Under the pieces are notes generated by a model, which had not been told where the DNA came from, did not search any database, and saw only the letters and a program-made list of their open reading frames with translations. Positions 23,130 through 34,188 of a stretch of 64,000 nt of DNA are shown here, piece after piece. The first letter of the stretch is position 1; every line of letters begins with the position of its first letter. This DNA comes from Hymenochaete sp. R1 (lineage: Eukaryota > Basidiomycota > Agaricomycetes > Hymenochaetales > Hymenochaetaceae): assembly GCA_019400425.1 (NCBI GenBank), contig JAFREE010000007.1, forward strand, positions 186,001 to 250,000. Reading direction: 5' to 3'. The position numbers and the translations under genes were made by a program.

Positions 23130-23235
23130 GATGAGAGTGGGATTCGAACCCACGCCCTTTCGGACTACGGACTAGAAGTTGTGTTTTGAACAACGAACCT
23201 AAACGTAGCGCGTTAGACCACTCCGCCATCTCACC
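23130..23235 (-). tRNA. tRNA-Leu (anticodon UAG), with a 27-nt intron and a long variable arm
   Basis: Read on the minus strand, the 7-bp acceptor stem is GGTGAGA paired with TCTCATC (one G-T pair), with A as discriminator. The D-arm begins GCGGAGTGG. The anticodon stem is CTACG paired with CGTAG. The 7-nt loop has TAG at the anticodon position once a 27-nt intron after position 37 is removed. A class II variable arm (TCC GAAA GGG) and a T-arm with GGTTCGAATCC follow. A long variable arm and a UAG anticodon both indicate leucine, reading CUA codons. The intron contains CTA, which can pair with the anticodon as in other fungal intron-containing precursors. Confidence 0.93.
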
Positions 23236-24663
23236 ATTATGGGTTCTGATTTATATATAGCTTAGTACAGATTTTGTTAGTAAGTATTGTTAATTGTTGT
23301 CTCTGTCATCATCAAATTTTAAATTTGTTCGTGCAGGAAGAGGGAGGGTAGAGAAGGTTAGGACTAGGAGAATTGAGGATGGAAAGTATGAGTAAGTACT
23401 CTGAAGACGCAACTTCTTTTTGGGAATAGCGCGACTCTACAGCATGCCACAGTATGAGCGTGCACACACGAAAATTCCGGGGATTGCTGCAGCGTCGACG
23501 TCAATTTCGCAGATTCATGTTCCCGTCGATTCTGAACCAACGAAAACACCGTTTAACGTCGTAGAAACAGTTACACACCCACTTTCCAAGCGCAAAGCTT
23601 ACTCTGGGACCTGCAGGGCTGCATTCACAGCCACTGTTGGGAGTTAAAATCTCAAATCACGGCCCCGCACGCTTCTTTTCATTCCCATCGCCCATCTTCG
23701 AAGCTTGATGTATCACCGACTTTTCGGACAATCATCCCCCCCCCCTTCCCTTCCACCCTCGAGGGGCAATATGAACGCCACATCTTCCTTGACACGCCCT
23801 CTTGATACTAATTCAACACTCTCTCGGAGTTCCTTGGACGTTTTATTTGTATGGGCCTCATCATGCAACACGGGCGTCATTACTTCCCTTCGAATTCACA
23901 CAAACGAGCCTTCCTCCGCCTTCTTATCTGCTTCGAACTTCTCGGGGACTGCTTCTTGAGTCTTATTCCCTCCGATTCACCATATATGTCGATTTGAACT
24001 GGCTGCGCATGCTCACCGAACTGTATTACACCAAATTGCTCACAGCCAACTGCAACCAAACATCGTAGATGCTTCTTTGTTGGGCGCGCACACCTATTGT
24101 TTATGACTACTATGTGCGTGGTACGTGGATGGAAGAGAGCTTTGCATCTCGGTTAAGCGGATGTGGACGGCAAAAAGGGCAAGGATTGATCTACACAGGG
24201 TTTCGCCAAATTGGCTTCAATTCAGTCGGGATTTGAAATTAAGGTCTAAGAGCGTGCCGTCATCAATGTGCCCTTTAGCTGGTCCTTCCTTCTTCTCAGG
24301 ATCCAAGTGTTCTCCGCAGCTTGTTTGAAAGCTACGAACGGAGCGGTACTTTGCAAGGCGTATAATGAGGATGCCTTCCCTCTATTGTTGTTCTCTTCCT
24401 GTAGGGCTTTCGTGGCCCATGACTCTGAAGGGTAGGTAGTGAATGCTTGGGTCGGGCAAGAAAAACTCCCGATATCGGACACAACATGCTCCGTTCACTA
24501 ATTTCTCAGAAGGCAGCCTCAAATGAACGGCCAAATAAAAGCGCAGCAGTTGCTTATTACAAGAGGCATCATAGGAGCTATCGAACGGTCGGAGGTGGCG
24601 AACAGTGATAACGCTCAATATGAAAACGCATTGCCAAAGAAATGAAAGGACTGGTGGTGCTTA

Positions 24664-25125
24664 CTAGGCCGAATCGGTGGATCCTAGGATAGCAAGGGCA
24701 CTCATAACCTCGGACACTAGTCTAGTTCCCTGGTGTTTCTTCCAGAAGACTAGAGGCTGGCTTCCCACATGTGCCAAGTTTACGACTCGGTGCGTATCGT
24801 GGGGTGGGGGTTTCGGAGGGATTGTATTCGTTGAAAGAGCACTACTTCTTGTCTGGGATGGCCTATCTGTGCGGTCGTTTGGCACGTGGGGCCTTTCCGT
24901 CTATCGCATGGAAATGCAGACCTGACTCTCCCTTGTTTCTCGAGAACATCGGACCGACCAACTCCTGACGACAAAAGAGCCAAACGTTTCAACTTCAGCC
25001 TAAGAGCCGTGTCAGCAGAGATGTCGAGTACTCTGACCTCTTCTACAAATACAGAAATCGATAGCCGGATTCCATAGTCGAGCGCTGGAGAATCTTCCTT
25101 GAATTAGAAGATTCCCTGAGACAAA
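24664..25125 (-). pseudogene. Possible decayed or unresolved minus-strand gene
   Basis: One minus-strand frame is open from about 25115 to 24781. It has amphipathic, coding-like text such as ISVFVEEVRVLDISADTALR and LKLKRLALLSSGVGRSDVL. An overlapping second frame continues to 24664 with text such as RVVNLAHVGSQPLVFWKK. No ATG fits the first frame and the two frames are not joined by an obvious intron. It may be a gene fragment with a frameshift, or chance. I do not recognise a family. Confidence 0.2.
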
Positions 25126-26414
25126 TCGTGTAGACTCCAGACAAGACACAAATGGCATACATATGCGTTCTGAATGTCATTCATCGGCGCCCAAGCGTTG
25201 ATTGTTGCCGATTGTACGTGATTGTCCGCGCTGCTACCTGATGCGACCCGCACGCTACGGTCCTTTGCTTGTTCTGACTAAGTAAGCAGACGGCGGGTAA
25301 GGCGCTGCGCACCGAGCTCCACGGAAGGCATTGATGAAAGAGTTCGCAAAACAGAACAATTGAAGTTGCTTGGAAGTGACGACGGAATTCGCCTATGACA
25401 GAAGCCAGTTATAACTGCATTGCAAAAATAGAGCTGGGCATCCCCGAGATATCCGACTTCGAACGGCCGTATAATTCTGTCGAGTCATTGCTCATTTTGT
25501 TCTGCAGACAGATGAGACGTGGATCAGCTAAGTCAAAGAAAATAAGCACGGGTTGCATACCTCGAGTTTCGGCGAAGCTTCGAAGCCGATTCGGATGCTT
25601 TTTTTTCAAGGTTCCGCAAACATGCTGTCATTGTAAACGACACTTACTACAGTTAACTGGTCCGCATTCATGGCAAGGCATTTTTGACAATCTTTGCGTA
25701 GTCACCACAGACTGTTGCTCATAAACGGAGAGCTTCAGCCTCCGACAACAACGCGCGTTTGGTTATGGGCCGATCCTCAGCAACGCTTCGTTTCCGTTTC
25801 GAAGGATCCGGGCTTTTTTTGAGAATGAGATTAGTTTATGAAGCTTCGACTGATGGTCAAAAGTAGCACAGGTGACGTTAGAGGCACTTGCGGAGTTGGC
25901 TGAACGGGAGAAGTTGGAAGCGACCACCGACGGCCAGGGGGATAGGAGGTGAGTTCATACTGAGACCTAGCGACGAGAACCCGAAGCACGTTGTTGTTTG
26001 TTACCCACCCAGAATCCTACTACACATATGTCCATATGTAGCGTGAGCGCGCGGTCAGTCTTCTCATTCAAGTAAAGATCTTGTGGGAAACGTTCCGAGG
26101 CCGGGCGGAGAAAAGACGTCAGGAAGACATCCGGCTACCTAAGAACGGGAGGAGATGGGGTCAGATGGGGGTATAAGAGAGGCTAGCCATCGCAAGGAAG
26201 GAGCTGATAGGCTGAGACTTGGCGAAGAGATGCGAGTAATGACTGGTAAGAGTTGTAACATGTATTTGAAAGCATGAACTCAAAGCAAAGTTCTGAAATT
26301 ATGGTACCTGAGAGCGCATGGAAAGCGGAGAAAAGTGACGATGAGTTCCAGGGAGGCGGACAGGCCTTGGGCCGTTTCGGGTTTGCTTCCGATCGATCGC
26401 AGTGAAGAATGAGA

Positions 26415-26440
26415 GTAGCAGTACTAGTAGTAGTAGTAGT
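26415..26440. repeat. Trinucleotide (AGT)n microsatellite
   Basis: The plus strand carries five to six consecutive AGT units preceded by related triplets. It lies about 400 bp upstream of the MAPKK start codon. Confidence 0.8.
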
Positions 26441-26682
26441 TGGAGGAGAAAGAAGAGAGAAAGACACATGGCTTGCCGCATTCATGGAGTAGCTTGCAGG
26501 ATCGTATGTGAATTGGGGCTAACAGATAGGTGTATACTGTATTTACTCACTTACTTACGGGAGAAAGGGGGGAAGGGGAGGGGGCAGAGGGGAATCGAAG
26601 AAAAAAAAGTGAAAAAGAATATTCGGAAAAGTGCTACTGCTGAACGGTTTAAAGAGAGAAAGATTCAAGAGTCGTGGCGTGC

Positions 26683-26830
26683 GTCTCTCTCTCTCGTCTC
26701 TTACCCTCATCCCTCCTCAAACGATCTTCCTTCCGTCCTTCCTCTCTTCCTCTCTCCCCTTCTCCACTCTCTCTCTTCTCATTCGCCTCTTTTCTGCTTT
26801 CTTTTCTCTGGCATCGTCTCAAGCGTCTCT
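26683..26830 (+). promoter_or_regulatory. Pyrimidine-rich core promoter or leader of the MAPKK gene
   Basis: About 150 bp directly upstream of the start codon are almost entirely C and T on the plus strand, including several TCTCTC runs. Such CT blocks are common ahead of transcription starts of strongly expressed fungal genes. Confidence 0.5.
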
Positions 26831-26836
26831 TTGACA

Positions 26837-28773
26837 ATGCATTTACAACGACCAACAGGTCCCCGCACTCAGCGGTCCCCTTCTCCCTCGCCATACCTGC
26901 CTCAGACCGCTCCCCTCAATATCCCCCGCAAGACACCTCAACTCAGCCTTCAGATGCCCGGTGCAGAGGCTAGAACACCTCCAGCATCAGAACTGAACCT
27001 ACCCGAGTCCGATGCATCCCCTGCGCCTTCATCATTGGTCTATCCAGCGTCGAGACAACGCGCCCGACCCAGTGCACCCAGGTTGAACCTAGGCACTCTT
27101 GCAAACCCTAACAGCCAGAATGGAAGCAACCGAAGCCTCGACAGCGATTCACCTACGTACAACTACTACGGCGGAGGTCCGCCGGCGATGAGCCTCCAAA
27201 TCCAAGTCGATAGCGTAGACCAACCGACGATCCGGCCATCGTCTTCTCAAAACGTCCGTGAACAGCCCCTCGACGACATGTCTAACATTCGGCGGACGAT
27301 CAACGAGATCAGTAATGAAGAAATACGTGTGCCGACATCGCATGGACAGGAGGAGTGGTCGGACGACGTGCTGGAGGAAGAGTTGCGATTAGGCGAAGGT
27401 GCAGGTGGTGCGGTGCATAGGGTTCGAGACCGTCGTAGCGGCCTTGTTTTGGCACGCAAGACTATTACGACCCGCGAAACGCCTCCAAGGCAGCTTTTGC
27501 GTGAGCTATCTTTCATGCGTAATACCGTTCACCAGAATATCTGTCGGTTCCATGGAGCATATATCTCACCATCGTCAAGTGAAGTCAAGGTGATGATGGA
27601 ACTTTGCGAAGGCGGGAGCTTGGAGGCTGTTGGAAAGCGTATTAGGGAAGGTGGCGGAAGAGTGGGCGAAAAGGTCGCTGGACGATTGGCTGAGGGGGTA
27701 CGTGCACCTACTCGTCGACGTATCAGATGCTTGACTTATCGATTACTATGGCTAGATCTTCGCGGGTCTTGCGTATTTGCATACGCAGAGGATAATCCAT
27801 CGCGATATAAAACCTTCAAACATTCTCCTTACCAAGCAAGGCATTGTAAAACTGTGCGATTTTGGCGTATCAGGAGAGTTGGTCGATTCTATGGCAGGAA
27901 CTTTCACGGGCACGAGTTTCTATATGGCGGTAAGATACTTCAGCATGAGACAGTTGAAAAGAAGGCTGAGGATTAAATCGCCGACAAACAGCCGGAACGA
28001 ATAAGCGGGCAGAGTTACTCAATTCGTTCAGACGTATGGTCGGCGGGTTTGTCACTTTTAGAGTTGGTTACGAACAAATTCCCCTTCCCGCACGAAATCG
28101 GGCCCATCGATTTGATCTTTTACATTACGCAAAGCGATGTAAGTTGAAGAATATTTGCGTTTGTATAATGGTCATGAGCTAATGTGATTTGTTCTAGCCT
28201 CCAAGTCTAGAGGATGAGGAGGGTATTCAATGGCCGGAGGCCATGAAGAACTTCATAAAATTGACGTAAGGAATTGCCATAAGCAGATGATTCAAGATGC
28301 ATTGCAGTCTTCTAATTCATTATCGTTTATTCCCAGACTTACCGTAGCAGCCGCAGACAGGCCTCCCCCTAGAGACATGTTGCAGCATCCTTGGATCGTT
28401 GATAACCTGCGAAGGGAAGTCAACATGGCCCGGTGGCTGCGCCAGGTGTGGAACTGGCCTTCTCCGAGGAGACGAGAGGGGTATAGTCATGTTCGTTCTT
28501 GCGTCCTTTGTATGTATGCTTACGGCTTTTGACCCTGTGGATTGTTCTGTGCAGGACGTCTCGGCCGGGGTCAAGCAGACACGAACTCACAGAGGAAGGA
28601 TCCCCGGCGACCGACTCACCACCCCGAACGGACAGCTGAGGTCTCAATTGAGTCAGGCACAGGGTGTGAACTTGAATATTTTCTCGAGCCGACCGGCGCC
28701 TCCTTCACTTCATTCGGGATACGGCAGCCCTACGGCGGTCTCGTCGCGCGTGCAGGTGCATGCGAATGGATAG
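26837..28773 (+). CDS. MKK1: STE7-family MAP kinase kinase, Mkk1/Pek1 (cell-wall integrity) type
   Basis: The ATG at 26837 follows the CT-rich leader. About 170 N-terminal residues are Pro/Ser/Gln-rich and probably carry docking sites. The kinase domain starts with the Gly loop [12 protein letters not shown] and the ATP-binding Lys in LVLARKTI. The catalytic loop HRDIKPSN and CDFGVSG follow, then the activation segment [18 protein letters not shown]. That segment has the Ser-x-Ala-x-Thr phosphosite layout of MAPKKs. Further exons give [15 protein letters not shown], and [13 protein letters not shown] closes the domain. The tail contains [13 protein letters not shown], as in Mkk1/Pek1 kinases of the cell-wall integrity cascade. 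About five GT-AG introns are needed. The last junction is ambiguous: one choice ends at 28773, another stops near 28640. Confidence 0.87.
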
Positions 28774-29230
28774 TTAATTGTGTTGAATAAGGTGGATGAT
28801 GGAGGGGTGTATATTGTACTGAAGTTGATACTGTTCGTTCGTGCCGGACAAGTAGTAGTTTGTTTTTTCTTTACTGGATACCATACCGGATAGTAAAATG
28901 TTAATAAGCGTGATATTCTGCTGTATTTCGCAACAGTGTCTTCTGCATCCTCTAACATCTTTTTTTGTTTGTCTATCTTACATGAATGCAATGCAAGTTT
29001 GGATGTTGTCGTGGCTGCGTGAACGATTGGTACTCTCTGGGGCAATGATTGCGTGGAGATGACTGTGGCTTAAAATGTGGTTGTTTATATTTATTTGGAT
29101 GCACGACGCTAACCGAGTGTCGATCACAGAGCGCGTTTTAATTGAAAGCCACGAGCTCCTAAGTCTGGTGCTTCTTGTTCTCATCCACTTACCTGGCTAC
29201 TACTCACTCCTTTCCAAGCCCTTTACGCTC
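28774..29230. other. Intergenic region
   Basis: About 460 bp hold the 3' flank of the MAPKK gene and the promoter of the next gene. No element was recognised beyond A/T-rich sequence typical of fungal 3' ends. Confidence 0.5.
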
Positions 29231-30142
29231 ATGCCTCACCCACTAGTTCGCGACGCCGACGGCTGGTTTGTCTCTGCGGAGGAATTTGCGCAACAAGAAT
29301 CCAAAAAAGCGAAGGAACCCGTAACAATATCTGTGTCCATCCCGGAGTCAACTTCAGATGAGGCTTCTACCGTTGGGACGAGCTCCGGCTCGAGTATAAT
29401 GTCTCCAGTCACCGACGTTTCCAGGTCCTCTCTCGAGAGCGATGCTTGCAAGAAACTCGAAAAGACTGATCCCAGTACACTGGTCGGGAAGCGCCTTATG
29501 TACGTGCGTCGTTCGATCGACCACCCTGCTGTGTTCTTCTCCTTCGACGACGGAACGGAGTATCAGATGCATGTCGATGGGTACGACCCACGCCATAGCA
29601 GATGCGACCTGGAGATCACGGAGGATCTCGAGCGTTTACTCAACAGACCGGGCAAGCAGCTCGTCGATAGCGAGATTACTCAGGCGCGCTACCATACTTT
29701 CCAGGAGAAGGCGTTCAAGCAAGGCGAATATAAAGAGCAATGGGACGTGACCCATATATCGTTTATCTTCAAGATCGTGGATTCGCCTCGATGGCATGTC
29801 ATTACTGCCGTTCAATCCGAGTACGACAAACGAGGGGCGTGCGTATTCCTGACGTACGACGACGTGTATTTGCAGCAGGTCTTCCTCGCCCCGAAGTCTC
29901 CATCGAAAAAATCTCGATTCATTAACTCGCCCCAAACGTCGCCTGTCAAGGGCTCTTTTAATCCCCAGGCGACTCCTGCCAAGAAATACAAGAAACGAAC
30001 CAAGCGTATCGTCGAAGGAAGCCTTGATGTCTGGACGCAATCCGTCATTGAACAACTTCGGGAGTTCAAAGAATGTGCGTGTTTATCCTTTCTTACATTC
30101 GCTTGACTTCTAACGAGAGTTCCCTTTCTAGCGCTTCAATGA
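29231..30142 (+). CDS. Unrecognised conserved-looking protein with basic C-terminus
   Basis: The ATG at 29231 starts a long exon to about 30074. One GT-AG intron leads to a tiny last exon and TGA at 30140-30142. The protein is about 283 residues. Residues 1-80 are Ser-rich and probably disordered. Residues 85-215 look like a folded alpha/beta domain: TLVGKRLMYVRRSIDHPAVF, FDDGTEYQMHVDGYDP, WHVITAVQSEYDKRGACVFL and TYDDVYLQQVF. Residues 215-260 contain SPSKKSRF and TPAKKYKKRTKRI, a likely nuclear localisation signal. The final helix is VWTQSVIEQLREFK. I do not recognise the family, and a nuclear role is only suggested by the basic stretch. Confidence 0.7.
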
Positions 30143-32137
30143 AATGAACGAAGAAAGAAAGAAAGGAAGATCGTTAAAAGATCTGTGTACAAAATGGACA
30201 AACTCATGATCATAGCAATGTTGTTGCATCCCCATCTCACCGATCCCAATGTATTTTTATTCATCTGTTGTTTTTGTGCTGCATTAACAAGGTTCACGTG
30301 CGCCACCCCCATACCTCCACCCCCACCCCTTCCTTCTACCCCGCCTCACATCCACTTATCTATCAATATTGCTATGTTGTCTGCGTCACTCCTTCAATGA
30401 AACTTTTTTTTCTCCATTATTTCTGCTGATGCGCGTTTAAGCAGAGGCCATCCCGCACAAGGTATATCTGGATTATCATCTTAGAGCATTGATCCGCAAC
30501 CTTCTTCGTTGTTTCAGGTGTGATCGCGGAAGCTCGGTATCAGTTTTTCTAAGGTAAGCGTTCGGTTCATCATCCAGTGCCCTTCGTATCCTAAAGCTCA
30601 GTAGATTTTGAATTGTATCATGTTCCGCAATACCGAAGCTGAAGGCCAGCTGACTGGGACAAGCAAAAGCGCAATTGATGTTCTTTCATGGCGAATCTCT
30701 TCGACTTGATTGATTACTTCCCCAGACCGCTTGTCTTGCGTCACTGAAAATTTCGTTCCCTAACTTCTTTTGCAGCGTGTATGGCATCACACGGTCAATC
30801 AGGTTTCAGGACCTTCGCGCATACCGTTCACACTGAATTGGACGGTATAGTGACCCTCGAACAACTTGTGTATGGATCCCATGATATAAAGAGCCCGACG
30901 ATTTGCCGTTTCAGTGATCTGATCTGAAAGAAAGATTTCGAGGCGGAATGCTAATTCAACAGCACCTGCTTGGCATCTTTTCGTCTTCTATACAGTTTTT
31001 GTGAATGCAAGTTACCTCGTTACTACCGACGCGGGATCTGGTCTCGAACACAGGCTATAGAGTATCGCATCAACGGAGTGAAGATGGTATCAAAGGATTG
31101 TTACAAGGTATGTGTTTCTACCACGCGCCCGGGCAACTAAATTCATTCGAATCGATCCAGGCACCCTGTTCACCCTTGTTACTTACGGAACCGCATCTTG
31201 GGCCCTTTACTCGATCAAGGCCGCACCAACAGCTTCGTGCAGCTCTTCTGAGGCGTTATAGGATTTAGGCCTCGTAAGCAAGCCTTGTGGTGTACCAAGG
31301 TGACGGGGAACTTCAAGTTGGGGAGTTCCTTTCCTGGAGGCAGCGAGCTAAGCCGCTCCGGTCTTCCAATGGAGTGTGCGAAAGGCCGAAGGTGCCCTCC
31401 CGGCCAGAAAAGGAGCAGACTTGCTGAGGTCTTTGCAGGGCTACGGCATTCACAATTGGAGTGTGAAATGCAAAGAACGTCTCGAGGCCTTCGGGGCCTG
31501 TACCAACTCCAGAACAGAACACATGCTGTCCGCTCAGTGCGCAAGATTGGCAGCTTGCGGTGCTAGCCGAGCACGAACATTTTGTCTGCATGCCGTGATG
31601 AGGCCTATCGGTAGTCGGCAGTAATGGAGAATTTGAATGCACCTTTCGTCATTCCGCTGCTGTAAACCCCCCTGTAATGCTTTCTGCGAACTGAACTGCG
31701 TGATTTTGAGGTCTCGCGTCCGCTTTCTGCGGGCTGTGCTGCTGTGCTTCGACCGCCTGTATTTAGAAGGTTTATGAGCGTCGAAACGCCGGAACAAGGC
31801 ACGTTCTATCAAGTCAGGATCCGATCCAAGAGTGAATGAAGCTTGGTGAGATGCAAGTTACCTTGAAGAGAAGTAATTGCGGCAAATAGCGGAACGATAG
31901 ACATTTTTAGGAGTATTTGTCAGATAATACTTGCGCTGGTTATTCCGCATAAGTTTATAGAAACGTGTATGAAGCAGTGAATGTTGATTAGAAGACGCTT
32001 TGGATGAGAGGATGGAGAACCGAGCGAGTCGCAGTGAAGTTGTTGTTCGGAGGTCGATCGCTGGGTCTCAAATGCACGAGTCGCGTGCGGTGAAGCGGAA
32101 GCTTTCTCTCTTCGGTGTTGACACCTTTCCTCTGACC
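30143..32137. other. 2-kb region without a supported gene
   Basis: Only weak frames are present. The richest part is 31260-31640, where frames of about 80-110 codons are open on both strands because of high G+C content. None has an ATG context, splice pattern or motif that convinced me. The segment next to 32137 is the NAA50 promoter. Confidence 0.45.
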
Positions 32138-33081
32138 ATGGCCATGGACACCATGTATAGACCTTGCCGGGCAAACTCGACCGATGAAGACAACATTACC
32201 TTCAGATCCATCTTCTCTGCCGATGAGGTCAACATCGTCAAGCAGATTAATCCCATCCTATTCCCTATCAATTACAGCCCGCAATTCTACAAAACCATCG
32301 TGCAGCCTGAACTGCAGCCATTCTGCAAGCTCGGTCCGTGTCGCGTCCTCTTCGGAACTATAATAAGGCATTCATTCAAATATATACATAACAGTTTATG
32401 TCGGCCCTGCTCGTGCGGGAACAGTGTGCTGCCGCTTGGAACAGGTGGACGGAGAGATCAGGCTCTACATGATGACAATGGGTGTTCTAAGTGTAAGTGC
32501 AATCTGTTTCTTGCCTGCTTCAATGGCAAATTAAGTTGCTTGCGGCGCTTCCATTGACCCATATATCGTCTCTCAGCTCTATCGTGATCGCAAAGTCGGT
32601 TCCAAGGCCCTCAATCATGTGCTCGAAAATGCTCGGAATAGCACCGAGCCACGGATATCTAGCGTGTATCTACACGTTCAGGTCTCGAATGCGGACGCCA
32701 AGCGGTTTTACGAGCGAAATGGCTTCGTAGAAGTCGGACGGGCAATTGTAAGCATGGTTCTCGTCTGTTCAAAACTCCAAAACTTCGTTTTTTTTTTCGT
32801 CCATCGCCCCTCTTTTTCTGCTCCATCACGATCAATCTCTTTTGTCCGATTTGGACGTGCCAATCTTAGAAGGGAGGTATAACAACTGAACAAACTCTCT
32901 TTTCTTTTTTCTCCCTGCTCTCTCCCCCCTGTAGGATTATTACAAAAAGATCCAGCCGCGTGACGCCTGGGTGCTGGAATGTAAGCTGCATTTGTCGGAC
33001 ACAGGAAAAGAACCCGTCGCGGAAGAAGTCACAGTAACCCCTACACAACCTGCTGCACTGGCGCCGGCGGCGTCCTCCTGA
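32138..33081 (+). CDS. NAA50: N-alpha-acetyltransferase 50 (NAA50/San) type GNAT
   Basis: NAA50 acetylates N-terminal Met and associates with the ribosomal NatA complex. The start chosen is ATG 32138 in an ACCATGG context; a second ATG follows six bases later. The exons give ITFRSI, then INPILFPINYSPQFYK, the substrate-side motif that matches LFPVxY-x-x-x-FY of NAA50. Next come AGTVCCRLEQ, RLYMMTMGVLS, ISSVYLHVQVSNADAKRFYE and NGFVEVGRAIDYYKKIQP. The C-terminus is AWVLECKLHL plus an Ala/Pro/Thr-rich tail. The stop is at 33079-33081. Four short introns are used. The acetyl-CoA loop reads YRDRKVGSKAL, where the usual motif is R-x-x-G-x-G, so the first Gly is replaced by Lys. Confidence 0.88.
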
Positions 33082-33567
33082 ATGTGAACACATCAAAAGA
33101 TCTCCCTCCAATCTCTGTTTATCCATGAAAACATGCATCAGCACCTCGTCTCACGCAGAGAGATCAAGCCCGGTCAGGGCTATCTCACCCCATCGACCTT
33201 GCCGAGTTCCTGTCCTCTATTCTTTTCCCTTTCTTTCAGCTTTCGTTCAATCGGAATTTAAGGTTTTTTGGCGCATGAGCGCGACCGCGAAGTTACGAGC
33301 GCAATGGGCCCCCGTGGCCGCACTGAGAAGGCCATATCAAGGTGTCAAGCTCAGCCCTTTCATCCATGCATCATTTATCAAAACTTGCATGCCTCAAAGG
33401 GATCCCGCTGGGGGCGGCCGAACGGGCGCTAGAGCGAGCCCTTCGGACTCGGACTCTGAGACTACATCTCGTCGCCGAGTCCATTGTGATGTATGGTGAG
33501 ATAGATGCAATGGGTATGTAGGATAAAGAGGAAAGCAGGGCGTCTCTTTAGGAGTTTTTTTTTTGGT
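33082..33567. other. Convergent intergenic region
   Basis: The 3' flank of NAA50. A Ser/Asp-rich short frame near 33440-33499 is not supported as a gene. Confidence 0.4.
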
Positions 33568-33924
33568 TCACTGCTTTGACATTACATCCACTGTTTAGTT
33601 TTTGCTTGCTCGTACAAGCTATCAATTCCATACTCACTATCTAATTCTGTTTCAGGCGCGCCCGTAAACTCGTGCGAGCGGCTCGCATCGGCGATGTCTG
33701 TATTGTGCATCTGTTTCCGCACGACGCCGTATGCGCCGTGCACTCCGAGACGGACAAGCGTCCACATCTGCGTTTGTGGCGGGAGCGCTGCGAAATCATC
33801 TGCCGGGCGTAAGACCTGCAGGGCGGCGGGTCCATGAGATTTACCGGAGGCTTCAGAAGAAAAGAAGTCACCGAAGTTACCGGCGCTTAACGTCAGAGAT
33901 ACCTTCCAATCCGAACGAAATCAT
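33568..33924 (-). CDS. Candidate small spliced protein of about 67 residues
   Basis: This gene is proposed only from splice logic. A short exon begins at ATG 33924 (MISFGLE) and ends at a GTATCT donor. The acceptor after CGGCAG leads to an exon with DDFAALPPQTQMWTLVRLG and VHGAYGVVRKQM. That exon ends at a very good GTGAGT donor near 33627. After an acceptor ending AAACAG the last exon closes the frame with a TGA at 33568-33570. One helix (WTLVRLGVHGAYGVVRKQM) could be a membrane or amphipathic segment. No family was recognised. It sits between the 3' end of NAA50 and the 3' end of a C2H2 gene. Confidence 0.33.
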
Positions 33925-34188
33925 GAGATTATGTACTATGTATGGTATGGATACACGAGCGGAGATGAATGGCGGTATTAAGCCCCCTTGGAGAGACTTG
34001 CGAGCTAAGAAAGAACATTAGGATAACAGAATACAGATGACAGCAATTTGAGCAAATAAACCAAGAGCGAGTGGTCGTGTGAGAAGCGTGTTGAAAATCC
34101 GGGATGAATGAAATTAGAAGACATGAATTCATAGAAGCATCTGCCATTCGGTCGAGTCCGATCATCAATATGGACGAACGAACGGCTT
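33925..34188. other. Short intergenic region
   Basis: Between the small candidate gene and the 3' end of the C2H2 gene on the same strand. No element was recognised. Confidence 0.4.

Larger units (their letters stand above)
23236..26836. other. 3.6-kb region without a supported gene
   Basis: This is one of the longest gene-poor stretches in the window. Both strands have short frames only. A minus-strand stretch at about 24664-25125 stays open for about 105 codons in one frame and about 70 in the next but lacks a start codon. A plus-strand stretch at about 25872-25950 ends in a good GTGAGT donor but cannot be extended. A CTA/AGT microsatellite is at about 26415-26440. No terminal inverted repeats or transposase motifs were recognised. 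Confidence 0.45.

Noticed and set aside
25872..25950. Plus-strand open stretch with helical text ending in a GTGAGT donor
   Set aside because: No upstream exon, start codon or downstream exon in phase could be found, and the opposite strand is equally open.
31215..31642. Overlapping frames of 80-110 codons on both strands
   Set aside because: High local G+C content keeps several frames open at once. No splice signals or motifs favour one.
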